The translations under genes were made by a program, and so were the position numbers. Shown here piece after piece: positions 42,204 through 51,357 of a stretch of DNA of 64,000 nt. A model generated the notes under the pieces. That model made no database searches. It was not told where the DNA came from and saw only the letters and a list, made by a program, of their open reading frames with translations. The DNA lies in NCBI RefSeq assembly GCF_905196875.1, contig NZ_CAJJWO010000012.1, positions 1 through 64,000 of the forward strand, given 5' to 3'. Numbering within the stretch: position 1 is the first letter of the stretch; every line of letters starts with the position of its first letter. This stretch comes from an uncultured Parabacteroides sp. (GTDB lineage Bacteria > Bacteroidota > Bacteroidia > Bacteroidales > Tannerellaceae).

Positions 42204-43430
42204 ATGAATGCAATGGTCACAAAAACTCAACAGATAAGTATCGAAGATTATAATTATTCGTTGCCCGACGAGCGAATCGCCAAGTTCCCGCTGCCGAAAC
42301 GGGATGAGTCTAAATTGTTACTCTACCGTAACGGAAAGATTAGCGAAAGTATCTTCAAGCAGATCACGGATTATCTTCCGGAAGGTTCACTGATGGTCTT
42401 CAACAATACCCGCGTAATACAAGCTCGGTTACTGTTCCAACGTGCAACGGGAGCGCAGATAGAAGTGTTCTGTCTCGATCCTTCCGAGCCGCACGATTAC
42501 GAACTGATCTTCCAGGAGACAGCGACTTGCTGCTGGATCTGCCTGATCGGGAATGCGAAGAAATGGAAAGAGCCTTGCCTCAGCCGAGAGATAGAGATCA
42601 ACGGGGAGAAGATAACACTTCGTGCAGAAAAGGTGCAGAGTTACGGGGAGACGCATCAGATCCGGTTTACGTGGGATGGTGGTTTCAGCTTTGCCGAAGT
42701 ACTGGATGCTGCGGGAGAACTGCCTATTCCTCCTTACTTGCACCGGAAAACGGAAGAAAGCGATCTGAAGACTTATCAGACAGTCTATTCCAAGATAAAA
42801 GGTTCTGTTGCCGCTCCGACAGCCGGACTTCATTTCACCCCCGAAGTCTTAGCTGAGCTGGATGCTAAAGGCTTCAACCGCGAAGAGCTTACGCTGCATG
42901 TGGGTGCCGGGACATTCAAGCCGGTGAAGAGTGAGACGATTGAAGGACATGAAATGCATACGGAGTTTATTTCCGTACGCCGCAGCACCATCGAACGGGT
43001 GATGCAAAATATCGGTAAGATCATTGCTGTCGGCACGACCTCTGTCCGCACGCTCGAAAGCCTTTATTATATCGGCGTAGCACTGGCCTCCAATCCGGAA
43101 GCCACTTCCGACGAACTGGTAGTGAAGCAATGGATGCCCTACAATGAAGAAAACAACCGGCTGACACCTGCCGAAGCTTTACAGAATATTCTGGATTACC
43201 TGGACAAGCATCAGCTGAAGACATTGGTTACCGCCACCCAGATTATCATAGCTCCGGGCTATGAATTCAAGATCGTCAAAGGCATTGTCACCAACTTCCA
43301 CCAGCCTAAAAGCACTCTGCTCCTACTGATCTCCGCCTTTGTCAAAGGCGACTGGAAGAACATCTATGACTATGCACTCGGTCACGATTTCCGTTTTCTG
43401 AGTTACGGGGATAGTTCGTTGCTGTTATAA
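42204..43430 (+). CDS. queA: tRNA preQ1(34) S-adenosylmethionine ribosyltransferase-isomerase QueA
   Basis: About 408 residues from the ATG at 42204 (MNAMVTKTQQ; a second ATG is at 42213). It transfers and isomerises ribose from S-adenosylmethionine to preQ1 in tRNA, making epoxyqueuosine. Family marks are IAKFPLPKRDESKLL, VFNNTRVIQARLLF, AGELPIPPYLHR, YSKIKGSVAAPTAGLHFTPEVL, LTLHVGAGTFKPV, MHTEFISV, IIAVGTTSVRTLESL, GYEFKIVKGIVTNFHQPKSTLLLLISAFV. The C-terminal half is more typical than the N-terminal half, but the length is near normal for Bacteroidetes QueA. Followed after a 74-bp gap by porE in the same direction. Confidence 0.93.
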   Translation: MNAMVTKTQQISIEDYNYSLPDERIAKFPLPKRDESKLLLYRNGKISESIFKQITDYLPEGSLMVFNNTRVIQARLLFQRATGAQIEVFCLDPSEPHDYELIFQETATCCWICLIGNAKKWKEPCLSREIEINGEKITLRAEKVQSYGETHQIRFTWDGGFSFAEVLDAAGELPIPPYLHRKTEESDLKTYQTVYSKIKGSVAAPTAGLHFTPEVLAELDAKGFNREELTLHVGAGTFKPVKSETIEGHEMHTEFISVRRSTIERVMQNIGKIIAVGTTSVRTLESLYYIGVALASNPEATSDELVVKQWMPYNEENNRLTPAEALQNILDYLDKHQLKTLVTATQIIIAPGYEFKIVKGIVTNFHQPKSTLLLLISAFVKGDWKNIYDYALGHDFRFLSYGDSSLLL

Positions 43431-43504
43431 TATGATTGAATACAAAGTAAAGGCAATATCCTTTCATTCCATTCGTTATTACTTATTATAAAGAATGTCC
43501 GGTG

Positions 43505-45496
43505 ATGAATAAAAAGATTACTCCCTATATACTACTGTTTCTATCTGTATTGCTACTGTTTTCCTGCAAATCAGCCAAGCTGAGTGATGCGGAGGAGAAG
43601 CAACGCATTGGTGAATACTTTGAAGCAGCAGCCATCTACCGGAAAGTTTATACAAAGACTTCTCCCCAGAAGCGGGATCTACGCGGATATATTGCCTATC
43701 GAATGGCTGAATGCAACCGGCTTATCAACAATACGCCGAGAGCGACAAGTGCCTACATGAATGCACTGCGCTACGACTATCCCGACAGCATTGTAAACCT
43801 TCGCCTGGGACAGATGTACCAGAGAAGCGGCAGGTATGCCGAAGCAATCCGCTACTATAACGAGTTCCTGAAACTAAACCCGGAAAGCGAGCTGGCCCTG
43901 AACGGTATCAAAGGAAGCGAACTGGCTCCGCAATGGAGACAGAACCCTACCCGTTACACCGTTAAGCGCATGGAGAAATTTAATTCCCGTCGTGGCGAAT
44001 TCTGCCCGATGTTATTCGGAGAAGCTTACGATCAGCTTTATTTCACCTCTTCCCGTACCCCCAAAGGGGCCGGAAAAGATAAAGAGGAAACGGTCAGTGC
44101 CATCACCGGAATAAGAAACAACGACTTCTTCCTGGTCAAGAAAGATGAACAAGGTAACTGGCTGGCTCCTATCGAGCTGGAAGATGAAGTGAACACCGAA
44201 TTTGATGAAGGAACACCTTCCTTCTCGAAAGACGGCAATACTATGTATTATACCTATTGCGCACAAGATCCGGAAGGCCCGCGTACCTCTGAAATATACG
44301 TATCCACCCGCAGCAGTGCCAAATGGGGTAAAGGGACACGCGCCTCTATCGTAAAAGACTCCGTGACCGCCTTAGGGCATCCGTCCGTTTCTCCCGACGG
44401 GAAATATCTTTATTATGTATCCGATGCCGTCGGAGGTTTCGGGGGAAAAGATATCTTCCGCTCCAGACTGGTCGGCAGCGACTTTGGCCCGATGGAGAAC
44501 CTGGGGCCGGAAATCAATACGCCCGGTGACGAAATGTTTCCGTATGTACGCGACTCCGTTACGCTCTACTTTGCATCGAACGGTCATCCGGGTATGGGAG
44601 GTCTCGACCTGTTCAAAGCGACACAGGACAGCACCGGCAAGTGGCATGTGGAAAACCTGAAAGCCCCGATTAATTCCATGGGGGATGATTTCGGTATTAC
44701 CTTCGAAGGGAACAAGGAACGAGGTTTCTTCAGCTCCAACCGCAACGACGCACGCGGTTACGACCACCTCTATTCATTCGAATTGCCGACCATCACGATA
44801 TTTATCGAAGGACTCGTTTCGGACGTGGATGAATACCCGATCGAAGACGCCACCATACGCATTGTCGGTAAAGATGGCCTGAATGTAAAAGTTCCGGCAA
44901 AGAAAGACGGTAGTTACCGGGTGGAGCTGGAACGTGACATTCGCTACGTAATGATGGCCAGTGCACGCGGTTACCTCAACCAGAACTTCGAACTGAAGAC
45001 AGGTCCGGAAGAAAAGAACGAGACCTATATCGTCGACTTCTACCTCTCTCCGATCAGCAAACCGGTAGTGATCGATAATATCTTCTACGACTTCGACAAA
45101 GCGACTTTACGCCCCGAATCGCAAAAGGCATTGGATGAAATGATCAAGATGCTGAACGATAACCCGAATGTAACGATCGAATTGGGAGCGCATACCGACC
45201 GTAAGGGAACCGACCAGTATAACGAACGTCTCGCCCAACGGCGTGCCCAGTCGGTTGTCGATTACCTGATCGCCGGAGGTATCGACAAAGAACGCCTCGA
45301 AGCCAAAGGATATGGTGAAAGCGTGCCGAAGACAATCAATAAGAAACTGGCAAAAAGTTTCGACTTTTTGAAAGAAGGGGATGTTTTGACGGAAGAGTTT
45401 ATCCTGACGCTCACTCCTGAACAGCAGGAAATGGCCGATCAGATAAACCGCCGTACAGAGTTTAAGGTACTTCGAACAAACTATAATTTATTCTAA
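43505..45496 (+). CDS. porE: PorE-like OmpA-family lipoprotein (type IX secretion)
   Basis: A 663-residue lipoprotein starting at the ATG at 43505 (MNKKITPYILLFLSVLLLFS, lipobox LLFSC). Order of parts: TPR repeats (about 30-140, YFEAAAIYRKVYTK and AEAIRYYNEFLKLNP), a WD40/PD40 propeller (about 160-430, with FDEGTPSFSKDGNTMYYT, LGHPSVSPDGKYLYYVSD, GDEMFPYVRDSVTLYFAS), a carboxypeptidase-like domain (about 435-525), and an OmpA peptidoglycan-binding domain (FYDFDKATLRPESQKALDEM, ELGAHTDRKGTDQYNERLAQRRAQSVVDYL). This four-part layout is that of PorE of the type IX system, which tethers the machinery to peptidoglycan. Proteins with the same domains exist outside the system, so the name is probable, not certain. 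Confidence 0.82.
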   Translation: MNKKITPYILLFLSVLLLFSCKSAKLSDAEEKQRIGEYFEAAAIYRKVYTKTSPQKRDLRGYIAYRMAECNRLINNTPRATSAYMNALRYDYPDSIVNLRLGQMYQRSGRYAEAIRYYNEFLKLNPESELALNGIKGSELAPQWRQNPTRYTVKRMEKFNSRRGEFCPMLFGEAYDQLYFTSSRTPKGAGKDKEETVSAITGIRNNDFFLVKKDEQGNWLAPIELEDEVNTEFDEGTPSFSKDGNTMYYTYCAQDPEGPRTSEIYVSTRSSAKWGKGTRASIVKDSVTALGHPSVSPDGKYLYYVSDAVGGFGGKDIFRSRLVGSDFGPMENLGPEINTPGDEMFPYVRDSVTLYFASNGHPGMGGLDLFKATQDSTGKWHVENLKAPINSMGDDFGITFEGNKERGFFSSNRNDARGYDHLYSFELPTITIFIEGLVSDVDEYPIEDATIRIVGKDGLNVKVPAKKDGSYRVELERDIRYVMMASARGYLNQNFELKTGPEEKNETYIVDFYLSPISKPVVIDNIFYDFDKATLRPESQKALDEMIKMLNDNPNVTIELGAHTDRKGTDQYNERLAQRRAQSVVDYLIAGGIDKERLEAKGYGESVPKTINKKLAKSFDFLKEGDVLTEEFILTLTPEQQEMADQINRRTEFKVLRTNYNLF

Positions 45497-45505
45497 CAGC
45501 GATTG

Positions 45506-45865
45506 TTATTCCGTTCTGCTTCGTGCCAGAACTTCGGAGAATGAGATAGGCCAATCTATCGCGTTCATCAATGTTTCGAAGGCAACACGATAGTCGAACG
45601 GAACAACCATGTATTCGGAATACAGGTCGCAGACGGCTAAGGCCAGCATCATCTTTGTGTTATAATGCACATTCTTCAAAACCGCTAAACTTGTCAACAC
45701 AGATGCGTTGCGGGCCATTTCAAAATCCTGTTCCGTCAGGACGATCCTATCCTTCAGCTGTTTATAATGAGGACAATCGGATATAGCAACACTGCCTCCT
45801 ATACTTTCGGCAATATCCAGTAAAACACAGCAAACAGCAATCCGTTCTTTTTCTTTAGGATTCAT
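45506..45865 (-). CDS. Hypothetical 119-residue protein
   Basis: MNPKEKERIAVCCVLLDIAE at the start, a mostly helical soluble chain with no signal peptide. Segments such as SVLTSLAVLKNVHYNTKMML and LALAVCDLYSEYMVVPFDYR suggest a compact helical fold, somewhat like small TerB-like domains. It is convergent with porE (stops 9 bp apart) and lies 80 bp downstream of the structured RNA at 45945-46092 on the same strand. I do not recognise a family. The frame has normal composition, so it is probably a real gene. Confidence 0.7.
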   Translation of the reverse strand: MNPKEKERIAVCCVLLDIAESIGGSVAISDCPHYKQLKDRIVLTEQDFEMARNASVLTSLAVLKNVHYNTKMMLALAVCDLYSEYMVVPFDYRVAFETLMNAIDWPISFSEVLARSRTE

Positions 45866-45944
45866 ATTCTAACTCTGTGCCGCCCCGTTTCCCTCGTTTG
45901 GCATTTTATATTATAAAGAAGCGTGGAAACTGCTAATCTATTAT

Positions 45945-46092
45945 TCGGAACTGAGGTATCGCCAAACACCCATCGAACAAATAATAAGACAACAGCCCAC
46001 GCCCTATTATATACATGAATATATATAACAAGCGTGAGCGTTTAGTTGCCTATTATCCTTGTTCGACTTGAAACTTGGCGATTTTCAGTTCC
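45945..46092 (-). ncRNA. Rod-shaped non-coding RNA, probably 6S (Bacteroidales-1 type)
   Basis: On the minus strand the transcript folds into one long hairpin. GGAACTGA (46092-46085) pairs with 45947-45954, TCGCCAA (46081-46075) with 45959-45965, and TCGAACAA (46066-46059) with 45973-45980. These are followed by an AT-rich helix plus CAAC/GTTG, then GCTCACGC with GCGTGGGC, and an AT-rich terminal stem. An asymmetric internal loop of about 8 by 7 nt lies between the second and third helices. A perfect -7 box (TATCTTTG, 46099-46092) sits right before the 5' end. The rod shape, bubble and length (about 146 nt) suit 6S RNA, which binds RNA polymerase. I recall the Rfam Bacteroidales-1 motif as the 6S of this order but cannot compare here. 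Confidence 0.65.
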
Positions 46093-46099
46093 AAAGATA
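46092..46099 (-). promoter_or_regulatory. -7 box of the rod-shaped RNA (proximal)
   Basis: TATCTTTG on the minus strand abuts the first base of the RNA stem. A second identical box lies 80 bp upstream at 46179-46172, giving tandem promoters. Confidence 0.6.
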
Positions 46100-46149
46100 A
46101 TATCTTAAACGCTTAACGTTGCCAACTGATGAAGAGCCGAAACTCAATG

Positions 46150-46179
46150 CCCGGCCAACATGTTGTCGGGGCAAAGATA
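46150..46179 (-). promoter_or_regulatory. Distal -7 box with adjoining 22-bp palindrome
   Basis: TATCTTTG (46179-46172) is followed immediately by a near-palindrome centred on CAACATGTTG (46150-46171). It covers the expected transcription start, so it may be an operator or a 5' hairpin of a longer precursor of the downstream RNA. Confidence 0.5.
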
Positions 46180-46228
46180 ACGAAAAGCAATAAAATATAT
46201 TGATTGCAAAGAATTATTAACTACAAAA

Positions 46229-46254
46229 AAAGGGCACCGTAAACGGTACCCTTT
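46229..46254 (-). terminator. Terminator of galM
   Basis: AAAGGG-ACCG pairs with CGGT-CCCTTT with one internal mismatch. On the minus strand CCCTTTTTTTGTAG follows, a clear T-tract. It lies 48 bp after the galM stop. Confidence 0.85.
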
Positions 46255-46301
46255 ATGCATCAACAGACAGGATAACCCTGTCCTTATATTTTATTTCCTG
46301 A

Positions 46302-47426
46302 TTATTCGGCTGTAAACTTATAAATACATTCACTCAAATACTTTTCACCCGGATTCAACACAACGGTTGGAAAGTCTGGATGATTGGGAGTATCGGGATA
46401 ATGCTGTGTTTCCAGACAGAAAGCTCCGCGATGAGGATACAGGACACCGTGTTTACCGGTATCTTTTCCATCCATAAAGTTTCCTGTATAGAACTGTATA
46501 CCCGGTTCATTGGTATAGACTTCCAAAGCGATACCGCTGGTCGGAGAATAAGCCTTTGCTGCCAGAACGTTCTTATCGCCGTTTGAATTCAACACCCAGT
46601 TATGGTCGTATCCGCGGCCTTTCTGCAATTGATCGAAAGGTTCGTTGATGTGTTTGCCGATAGCCACCGGAGTGCGCAGATCGAGCGGAGTTTCAGCAAC
46701 GGTGCTTATGCCTGTCGGGATCAGTGTTTCGTCAACCGGAGTATAATTGTCGGCATTGATCATAATCTCCTGATCCAATACATCGGATCCGGGAACACCC
46801 GACAGGTTGAAATAGCTGTGGTTGGTAAGGTTCACCACTGTTTTCTTATCGGTAGTAGCTTCATATTTGATACCGACAACATTGTCATCCGTCAAAGTAT
46901 AAGTTACTTTAATATCCAGATTACCCGGGAAACCGGCTTCTCCGTCCTTCGACAGGTAAGTGAGTTCCAATGCCTGATCGTTCAATTGCTTAGCGTCCCA
47001 CATGCGGGTGTGGTATCCCAGAGGGCCGCCATGCAGACAATGCATACCGTCATTAGCCGGAAGCGTATATTCTGTTTCATCCAAAGTAAATTTAGCCTGG
47101 TTGATACGGTTACCGTAACGTCCGATCAGCGCACCATAGTTACCGTCTGATTTTACATACTGATCTACATTGTCATAACCAAGAACAACATCGGTCATTT
47201 TCCCGTTTTTGTCGGGCACCATTACAGAAACCAAGCGGCCGCCATAATTAGTAATGCATGCTTCGGCACCGTTTTTATTCTTCAGCACATATAATGCAGT
47301 TGGTTTTCCTTCCACTTCTGACACGAAGTCAGACTTCAATAACCCGGAGAGTGTAGCCTCTTCTCTTTTTTCGGCGCACGACAGCAATAAACACATTGCC
47401 ATGACAGCCATACATAGTCTCTTCAT
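46302..47426 (-). CDS. galM: Aldose 1-epimerase, exported lipoprotein form
   Basis: A 374-residue galactose mutarotase-type enzyme that interconverts alpha and beta anomers of sugars. The N-terminus MKRLCMAVMAMCLLLSC is a lipoprotein signal, so it works at the periplasmic side of a membrane or at the cell surface, not in the cytoplasm. Catalytic and binding marks are NYGGRLVSVMVPDKNG, GRYGNRINQAKF, NDGMHCLHGGPLGYH (His), VVNLTNHSYFNLSG (His), and the Glu in AFCLETQHYPDTPNHPDFP. It probably prepares sugars released by outer-membrane enzymes for uptake. It has its own -7 box (TATATTTG, minus strand, 47476-47469). Confidence 0.93.
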   Translation of the reverse strand: MKRLCMAVMAMCLLLSCAEKREEATLSGLLKSDFVSEVEGKPTALYVLKNKNGAEACITNYGGRLVSVMVPDKNGKMTDVVLGYDNVDQYVKSDGNYGALIGRYGNRINQAKFTLDETEYTLPANDGMHCLHGGPLGYHTRMWDAKQLNDQALELTYLSKDGEAGFPGNLDIKVTYTLTDDNVVGIKYEATTDKKTVVNLTNHSYFNLSGVPGSDVLDQEIMINADNYTPVDETLIPTGISTVAETPLDLRTPVAIGKHINEPFDQLQKGRGYDHNWVLNSNGDKNVLAAKAYSPTSGIALEVYTNEPGIQFYTGNFMDGKDTGKHGVLYPHRGAFCLETQHYPDTPNHPDFPTVVLNPGEKYLSECIYKFTAE

Positions 47427-47468
47427 TTGAAAATTAATAATTTAAAGTGTTTTCATTACAGATGAGGG

Positions 47469-47476
47469 CAAATATA
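47469..47476 (-). promoter_or_regulatory. -7 promoter box of galM
   Basis: TATATTTG on the minus strand, 43 bp upstream of the ATG at 47426. Confidence 0.5.
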
Positions 47477-47531
47477 CACTTTTCTTCGAATAATATTGGT
47501 TTCGAAGAAGATAAAATGTCAAAACAAAGAA

Positions 47532-47563
47532 AAACCTCCCCGAAAGGAATTCCGGAGAGGTTT
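47532..47563 (-). terminator. Terminator of the second DUF6383 gene
   Basis: AAACCTC pairs with GAGGTTT, with inner CCG/CGG pairing. On the minus strand GAGGTTTTTCTTTG follows. It lies about 160 bp after the stop, beyond a conserved 3' region shared with the other DUF6383 genes. Confidence 0.8.
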
Positions 47564-47580
47564 ACTTTGGTCTGTTTTTG

Positions 47581-47660
47581 CTCTTCACAGGGCTAGAACA
47601 GAAGAACTTTATTTCATTACTTTAGTATTAATATAGACTCCCTGTTCCCCCTCACGGGGT
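47581..47660. repeat. Conserved 3' region of the second DUF6383 gene
   Basis: Shares CTTCACAG-G-CTA, AGAACTTTATTTCATTACTT and a run continuing to TTAATA with 62475-62560, and more loosely with 20391-20475. These stretches lie just downstream of each DUF6383 coding region. Confidence 0.65.
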
Positions 47661-47724
47661 AATTGAATTGCCATAAAGACAATACACGCAGTCAATTTAG
47701 AATTATTTGATTTTAAATAATTAC

Positions 47725-50700
47725 TTATTTCACAATTGCAGGAACTGTAGCTTCACCTTCTACCGATACGTAAACTACGCCTCTAGAAGTTGCGATTGTT
47801 GCTTCGCTTGAAGAAATTACAGTATTAGCGATTGTCTGACCAAGTACATTAGTAACAACGACTTTCTTACCTTCAGCACCCTTAACGATTACACCACCGT
47901 TGGTTGCTACCACACTGATAGTAGATGTTCCGATTGTTTCGTTAGCTACAGGAGCTTCTTTAACAGCTTCGAAATTAAACTTACCAGCCTGAGACAGATC
48001 TGTTACTACTACAGGTACTCCATTGTGCCATCTAACCCAACCCTTCATATCTGGTACTTCAGCGTTGTGTTTGTCAGCAGGAGTTCCTTTCTTATACAAT
48101 GTTTCCAGATAGAATGCATCACGGTTTGTGTCAACATAACGCAAAGCGAATGTACAATACTGATCTTTAGAGTTGTCAGCCAGGTTGATTTCGTCACCTG
48201 TGCTCTTCACTGTTACGATATCACCTTCGTGACGTGCAGGAACAAAACCTAAGCGAGCGAACTTTCTGTTTTCCCAAGTATACTTAGCATCGATAACAGC
48301 AGAGTCAGCCAAATGCATCAGGTAATCACCTTCTACTGCATGGTGTGCATGAGTCGGGAAGTTACAGTTCGGATCGAATTCCGGACGAAGTACAAACATA
48401 TACTGTGATTTAGCTGTGTTATTTCTAACATTTGCTGTATCTACAAACATAGCAGTATTATAAGTACGACCTGCTTCCAGTGAAGACATTGCCAATAATC
48501 CGTCGTTTTCATACAGAGTAACTTCCGGGTAATCATTAGAGAATATTTTTACAGTATCGCCATAAGCCAAATTGGATACATAGTTACCAGCAGCAGCTTT
48601 CACTACATTCAGCAAGCTGTTTGTATAAACATTTTCTGCAACTGAAGCCAAACCGTTAGCACGCATTGTCAGAGAAGTCTGATCCATTGCCATTCTTACA
48701 CCAGTAGCTTTAGCGCCTTGTGCAGTAGTCGGCAAATTCTGATCATTCGGATCAACCAAAACATAGTTCTTTCCGGATTCACCGATTTCTTTTACATAGA
48801 ACTGAGATCTATTGCCAACACCTAGAAGTGTAGTCGTACCATCAGCATTATCCTTTACATACATGTTTGTTAATCTGTATTTACCACCTTCCAGAGTTAT
48901 ATATTTTCTTTCATGGTAACCTGATACCTCTGAAGAGTTGCTGCTAACTTCATCAGAATAGATGTAATAAAGCACTCTTGACAAACCATCTTCAACACCA
49001 TATTTAACATCATCTTTTGTTACTCTTTCCAGTTTGAAGTTCATAGCTTCACCTTCTTTCATTACCAAGATTGAATCGCTACCCATTGTCAAGCCAAGGT
49101 TTACATCCAGAGGAGTAACATATTTGAAAGTAAAGATTGATGTATCAGCTTTTGCTACAGCCTGAGAGATATTCAGGTAACCATTCAAACTTGCTTTCAA
49201 AACATTTGACGGAACTTGTTCCAGGCGGATTGTATCTTTTGCTACAGAACCGATTCCCGAACCAATAGTATCAGATACATTGAATGTACCGTAATTAGTA
49301 TAAACGTTAGGAATATTATTACCGTCTGCATCCTTCACTGCATACCAGTATTGTGTAGACCATTCCTTCTTTGATTCACGGTTCGCAATAGTAAAGAAAC
49401 CGGCTTTACCATCGATATACCATTGTGCAGAAGGCATTGTTACAAATTTCTGATCTGAATATACCACATTACCATTGTTTGAGCTATTTGTAGCAGTCAG
49501 ATCCTGATAAGCCCAACCTGCAGCCGGGATCAAAGCAGTTGACTGTTCTTTTGCGTTCTGAATATAGTAGAAGCCAGTAGCAATATTAGCAAAAGTCCAC
49601 TGTCCAAAACTCTTAGTGCCTTTCATTGATATCTTAGTAAGAGCACCACAAAAACCATCCAATTTAGCTTTTACATCAATTGAATCAGGAACATCTACCG
49701 TCAACTCCGAGTGACCAGGAGTCAGATAAACCAACTTAACCATATTGCTCTTGATTGGGCTAAATGTTACTGAATCAGTACATAAGGAAGCCGTATCCAA
49801 TTTCGATGCTGCTACAAAACCATCATACTTAAGACTATCGATTGCCTGTTTCTGATAAGCCCAAGCTTGTTTCTTATTATTTAAAGAGTCTTTCTCTATA
49901 AATGTAATTTGTTGAGCCTGAAGCAATACACGATCAAAAGAAGGTTCATAAACAACCTTGAACAAAGATTGATCCTGGAACTTTGCATAAGCAACCGGAG
50001 TCTTTCCTGCAGCAATAGTATCCAATCCTACAGAAGCACCACCTACTCCTAATTTATAGGCATTTTCATTCTTTTCCAGTTTCTTAGCAGCTAACTGCAG
50101 ATTATATTTATTATTCATTGCTGAATCAAAATAAGCAGTATCGACCATCAATACTCTTACTTGTTTCAAATCAGTCTGATTTTTCTGATAATCAGCATAA
50201 GGGATAAACTGAACAAGTGTACTATCAGCAATCGTTGTATCAGGAGCCGCAAAACTCTTGAAGTCAGGAACACTGAATCCCGAACCCTTCTTTAAAGTAC
50301 TATCTTTTTCCAATGTCCAAGTCCAACCTCTGGCAACCCAAGCCATTTCTGTCAGAATATTCTTTGCATCTTCCGGAACCGGATTTTTTACTTCCGGATC
50401 AAAAATGAAATCGATATGTGTAGCATTTTCACCTGTTGCATTTGCTAATTTTGAGTTGATCTGGTCTGCAGTCAAAATAACACGTCCAGCTTCTACAGGT
50501 TTCAAGCTAAGTAATGCAGCCGGAGCCGGCAGGTTTGAAGCTTGTTTTTTAATCTTTACTGTATCATCTTTCAATGTCAGATAAACAGATTCTGAAGTAC
50601 TTGTTGTTGCTTTAATAGGATTAACGCCTAAATCCTTTACATTCGGATTCCATACCCAGTTTGTTACAGTACCTTTGATAAGAGCATCAGCTGTGCTATC

Positions 50701-51105
50701 AGGAATAGCTACCTGCAAAGGAAGTAAGGTAGCTTTATTTACAAATACATAATTAACTGTACCTGATGTTTTATCCCAACTAGCAGAAATACTCCACAAT
50801 GTATTATCCAAAGGAGTATTAGCCTTTTTCAGATTGCGCATCATCAAACGGTATTTACCATTGACTTCAGCTTTAGGATCCCAAAGCATAGCGAGTACAC
50901 TATCTCCTGTACTAACGCTCAATTGGTAAAAGCCATTGCTTTTATAGGCATCATTACCCTCCCCAACTTGCTTCAATTCAACTACGTTTCTACCAACAAA
51001 CGCAGCAGAACGAGGCATCTTTGGAGAATCCACCTGTGCATTCGCAGTAAACACACCTCCTGCCAGCAATAAGCCAGCCATAAGCGTAGAAAACTTTTTG
51101 TTCAT
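47725..51105 (-). CDS. DUF6383 surface protein, second copy (promoter currently inverted)
   Basis: A 1126-residue exported protein. The start is the ATG at 51105 (MNKKFSTLMAGLLLAGGVFT), signal peptide to ANAQ. The mature chain is beta-rich, Thr/Asp/Lys/Asn rich, without enzyme motifs. The C-terminal 70 residues (TISVVATNGGVIVKGAEGKK, VTNVLGQTIANTVISS, ATVPAIVK) nearly equal those of the proteins encoded at 20536 and 62658 and look like a type IX sorting domain. Internal similarity to the 20536 protein includes the N-terminal 12 residues and the AHHAVEGDYL/EHCVHAAPAIPG regions before the C-terminal domain. The only good promoter upstream lies inside a 33-bp inverted repeat and points the other way, so in this DNA the gene should be off. 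Inferred role: phase-variable surface coat protein. Confidence 0.82.
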   Translation of the reverse strand: MNKKFSTLMAGLLLAGGVFTANAQVDSPKMPRSAAFVGRNVVELKQVGEGNDAYKSNGFYQLSVSTGDSVLAMLWDPKAEVNGKYRLMMRNLKKANTPLDNTLWSISASWDKTSGTVNYVFVNKATLLPLQVAIPDSTADALIKGTVTNWVWNPNVKDLGVNPIKATTSTSESVYLTLKDDTVKIKKQASNLPAPAALLSLKPVEAGRVILTADQINSKLANATGENATHIDFIFDPEVKNPVPEDAKNILTEMAWVARGWTWTLEKDSTLKKGSGFSVPDFKSFAAPDTTIADSTLVQFIPYADYQKNQTDLKQVRVLMVDTAYFDSAMNNKYNLQLAAKKLEKNENAYKLGVGGASVGLDTIAAGKTPVAYAKFQDQSLFKVVYEPSFDRVLLQAQQITFIEKDSLNNKKQAWAYQKQAIDSLKYDGFVAASKLDTASLCTDSVTFSPIKSNMVKLVYLTPGHSELTVDVPDSIDVKAKLDGFCGALTKISMKGTKSFGQWTFANIATGFYYIQNAKEQSTALIPAAGWAYQDLTATNSSNNGNVVYSDQKFVTMPSAQWYIDGKAGFFTIANRESKKEWSTQYWYAVKDADGNNIPNVYTNYGTFNVSDTIGSGIGSVAKDTIRLEQVPSNVLKASLNGYLNISQAVAKADTSIFTFKYVTPLDVNLGLTMGSDSILVMKEGEAMNFKLERVTKDDVKYGVEDGLSRVLYYIYSDEVSSNSSEVSGYHERKYITLEGGKYRLTNMYVKDNADGTTTLLGVGNRSQFYVKEIGESGKNYVLVDPNDQNLPTTAQGAKATGVRMAMDQTSLTMRANGLASVAENVYTNSLLNVVKAAAGNYVSNLAYGDTVKIFSNDYPEVTLYENDGLLAMSSLEAGRTYNTAMFVDTANVRNNTAKSQYMFVLRPEFDPNCNFPTHAHHAVEGDYLMHLADSAVIDAKYTWENRKFARLGFVPARHEGDIVTVKSTGDEINLADNSKDQYCTFALRYVDTNRDAFYLETLYKKGTPADKHNAEVPDMKGWVRWHNGVPVVVTDLSQAGKFNFEAVKEAPVANETIGTSTISVVATNGGVIVKGAEGKKVVVTNVLGQTIANTVISSSEATIATSRGVVYVSVEGEATVPAIVK

Positions 51106-51183
51106 AATCAATAAATTTAATATTAATAATAGTGTTACTAAAAACTCCTTTACAGCCCCAGTTCTAAGAGCATATCATATCAA

Positions 51184-51216
51184 ATGACTAGAAATAACGG
51201 TCCTTTATTCTCGTCA
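51184..51216 (+). repeat. Left inverted repeat of the invertible promoter segment
   Basis: 33 bp, beginning ATGACTAGAAATAACGG. Its reverse complement matches 51358-51390 at 31 of 33 positions. Confidence 0.9.
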
Positions 51217-51326
51217 CATTTTAGAGAGAGTTATGTATTTGTCATAAAAAGAAGGAATTTCATACTAATCTTTCTATACAGTTGATAAGAAAGCATATAG
51301 GTGAGGAAAAAAAAGAATCAAAAGGA

Positions 51327-51356
51327 TTGCAGGTTTAAAACTTATGAGTACTTTTG
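51327..51356 (+). promoter_or_regulatory. Promoter inside the invertible segment, pointing away from the DUF6383 gene
   Basis: TTG (51327-51329), a 19-bp spacer, TACTTTTG (51349-51356), then the right inverted repeat begins 1 bp later. After inversion the -7 box would lie at 51225-51218 on the minus strand, 113 bp from the ATG at 51105, close to the 104 bp in the first DUF6383 gene. Confidence 0.8.
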
Positions 51357-51357
51357 T

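Larger units (their letters stand above)
45866..46301. other. 436-bp intergenic region holding a structured RNA gene
   Basis: Contains a probable 6S-like RNA (45945-46092) with two -7 boxes, a palindrome at 46150-46171, and the galM terminator at 46229-46254. No protein gene is seen. Confidence 0.7.
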
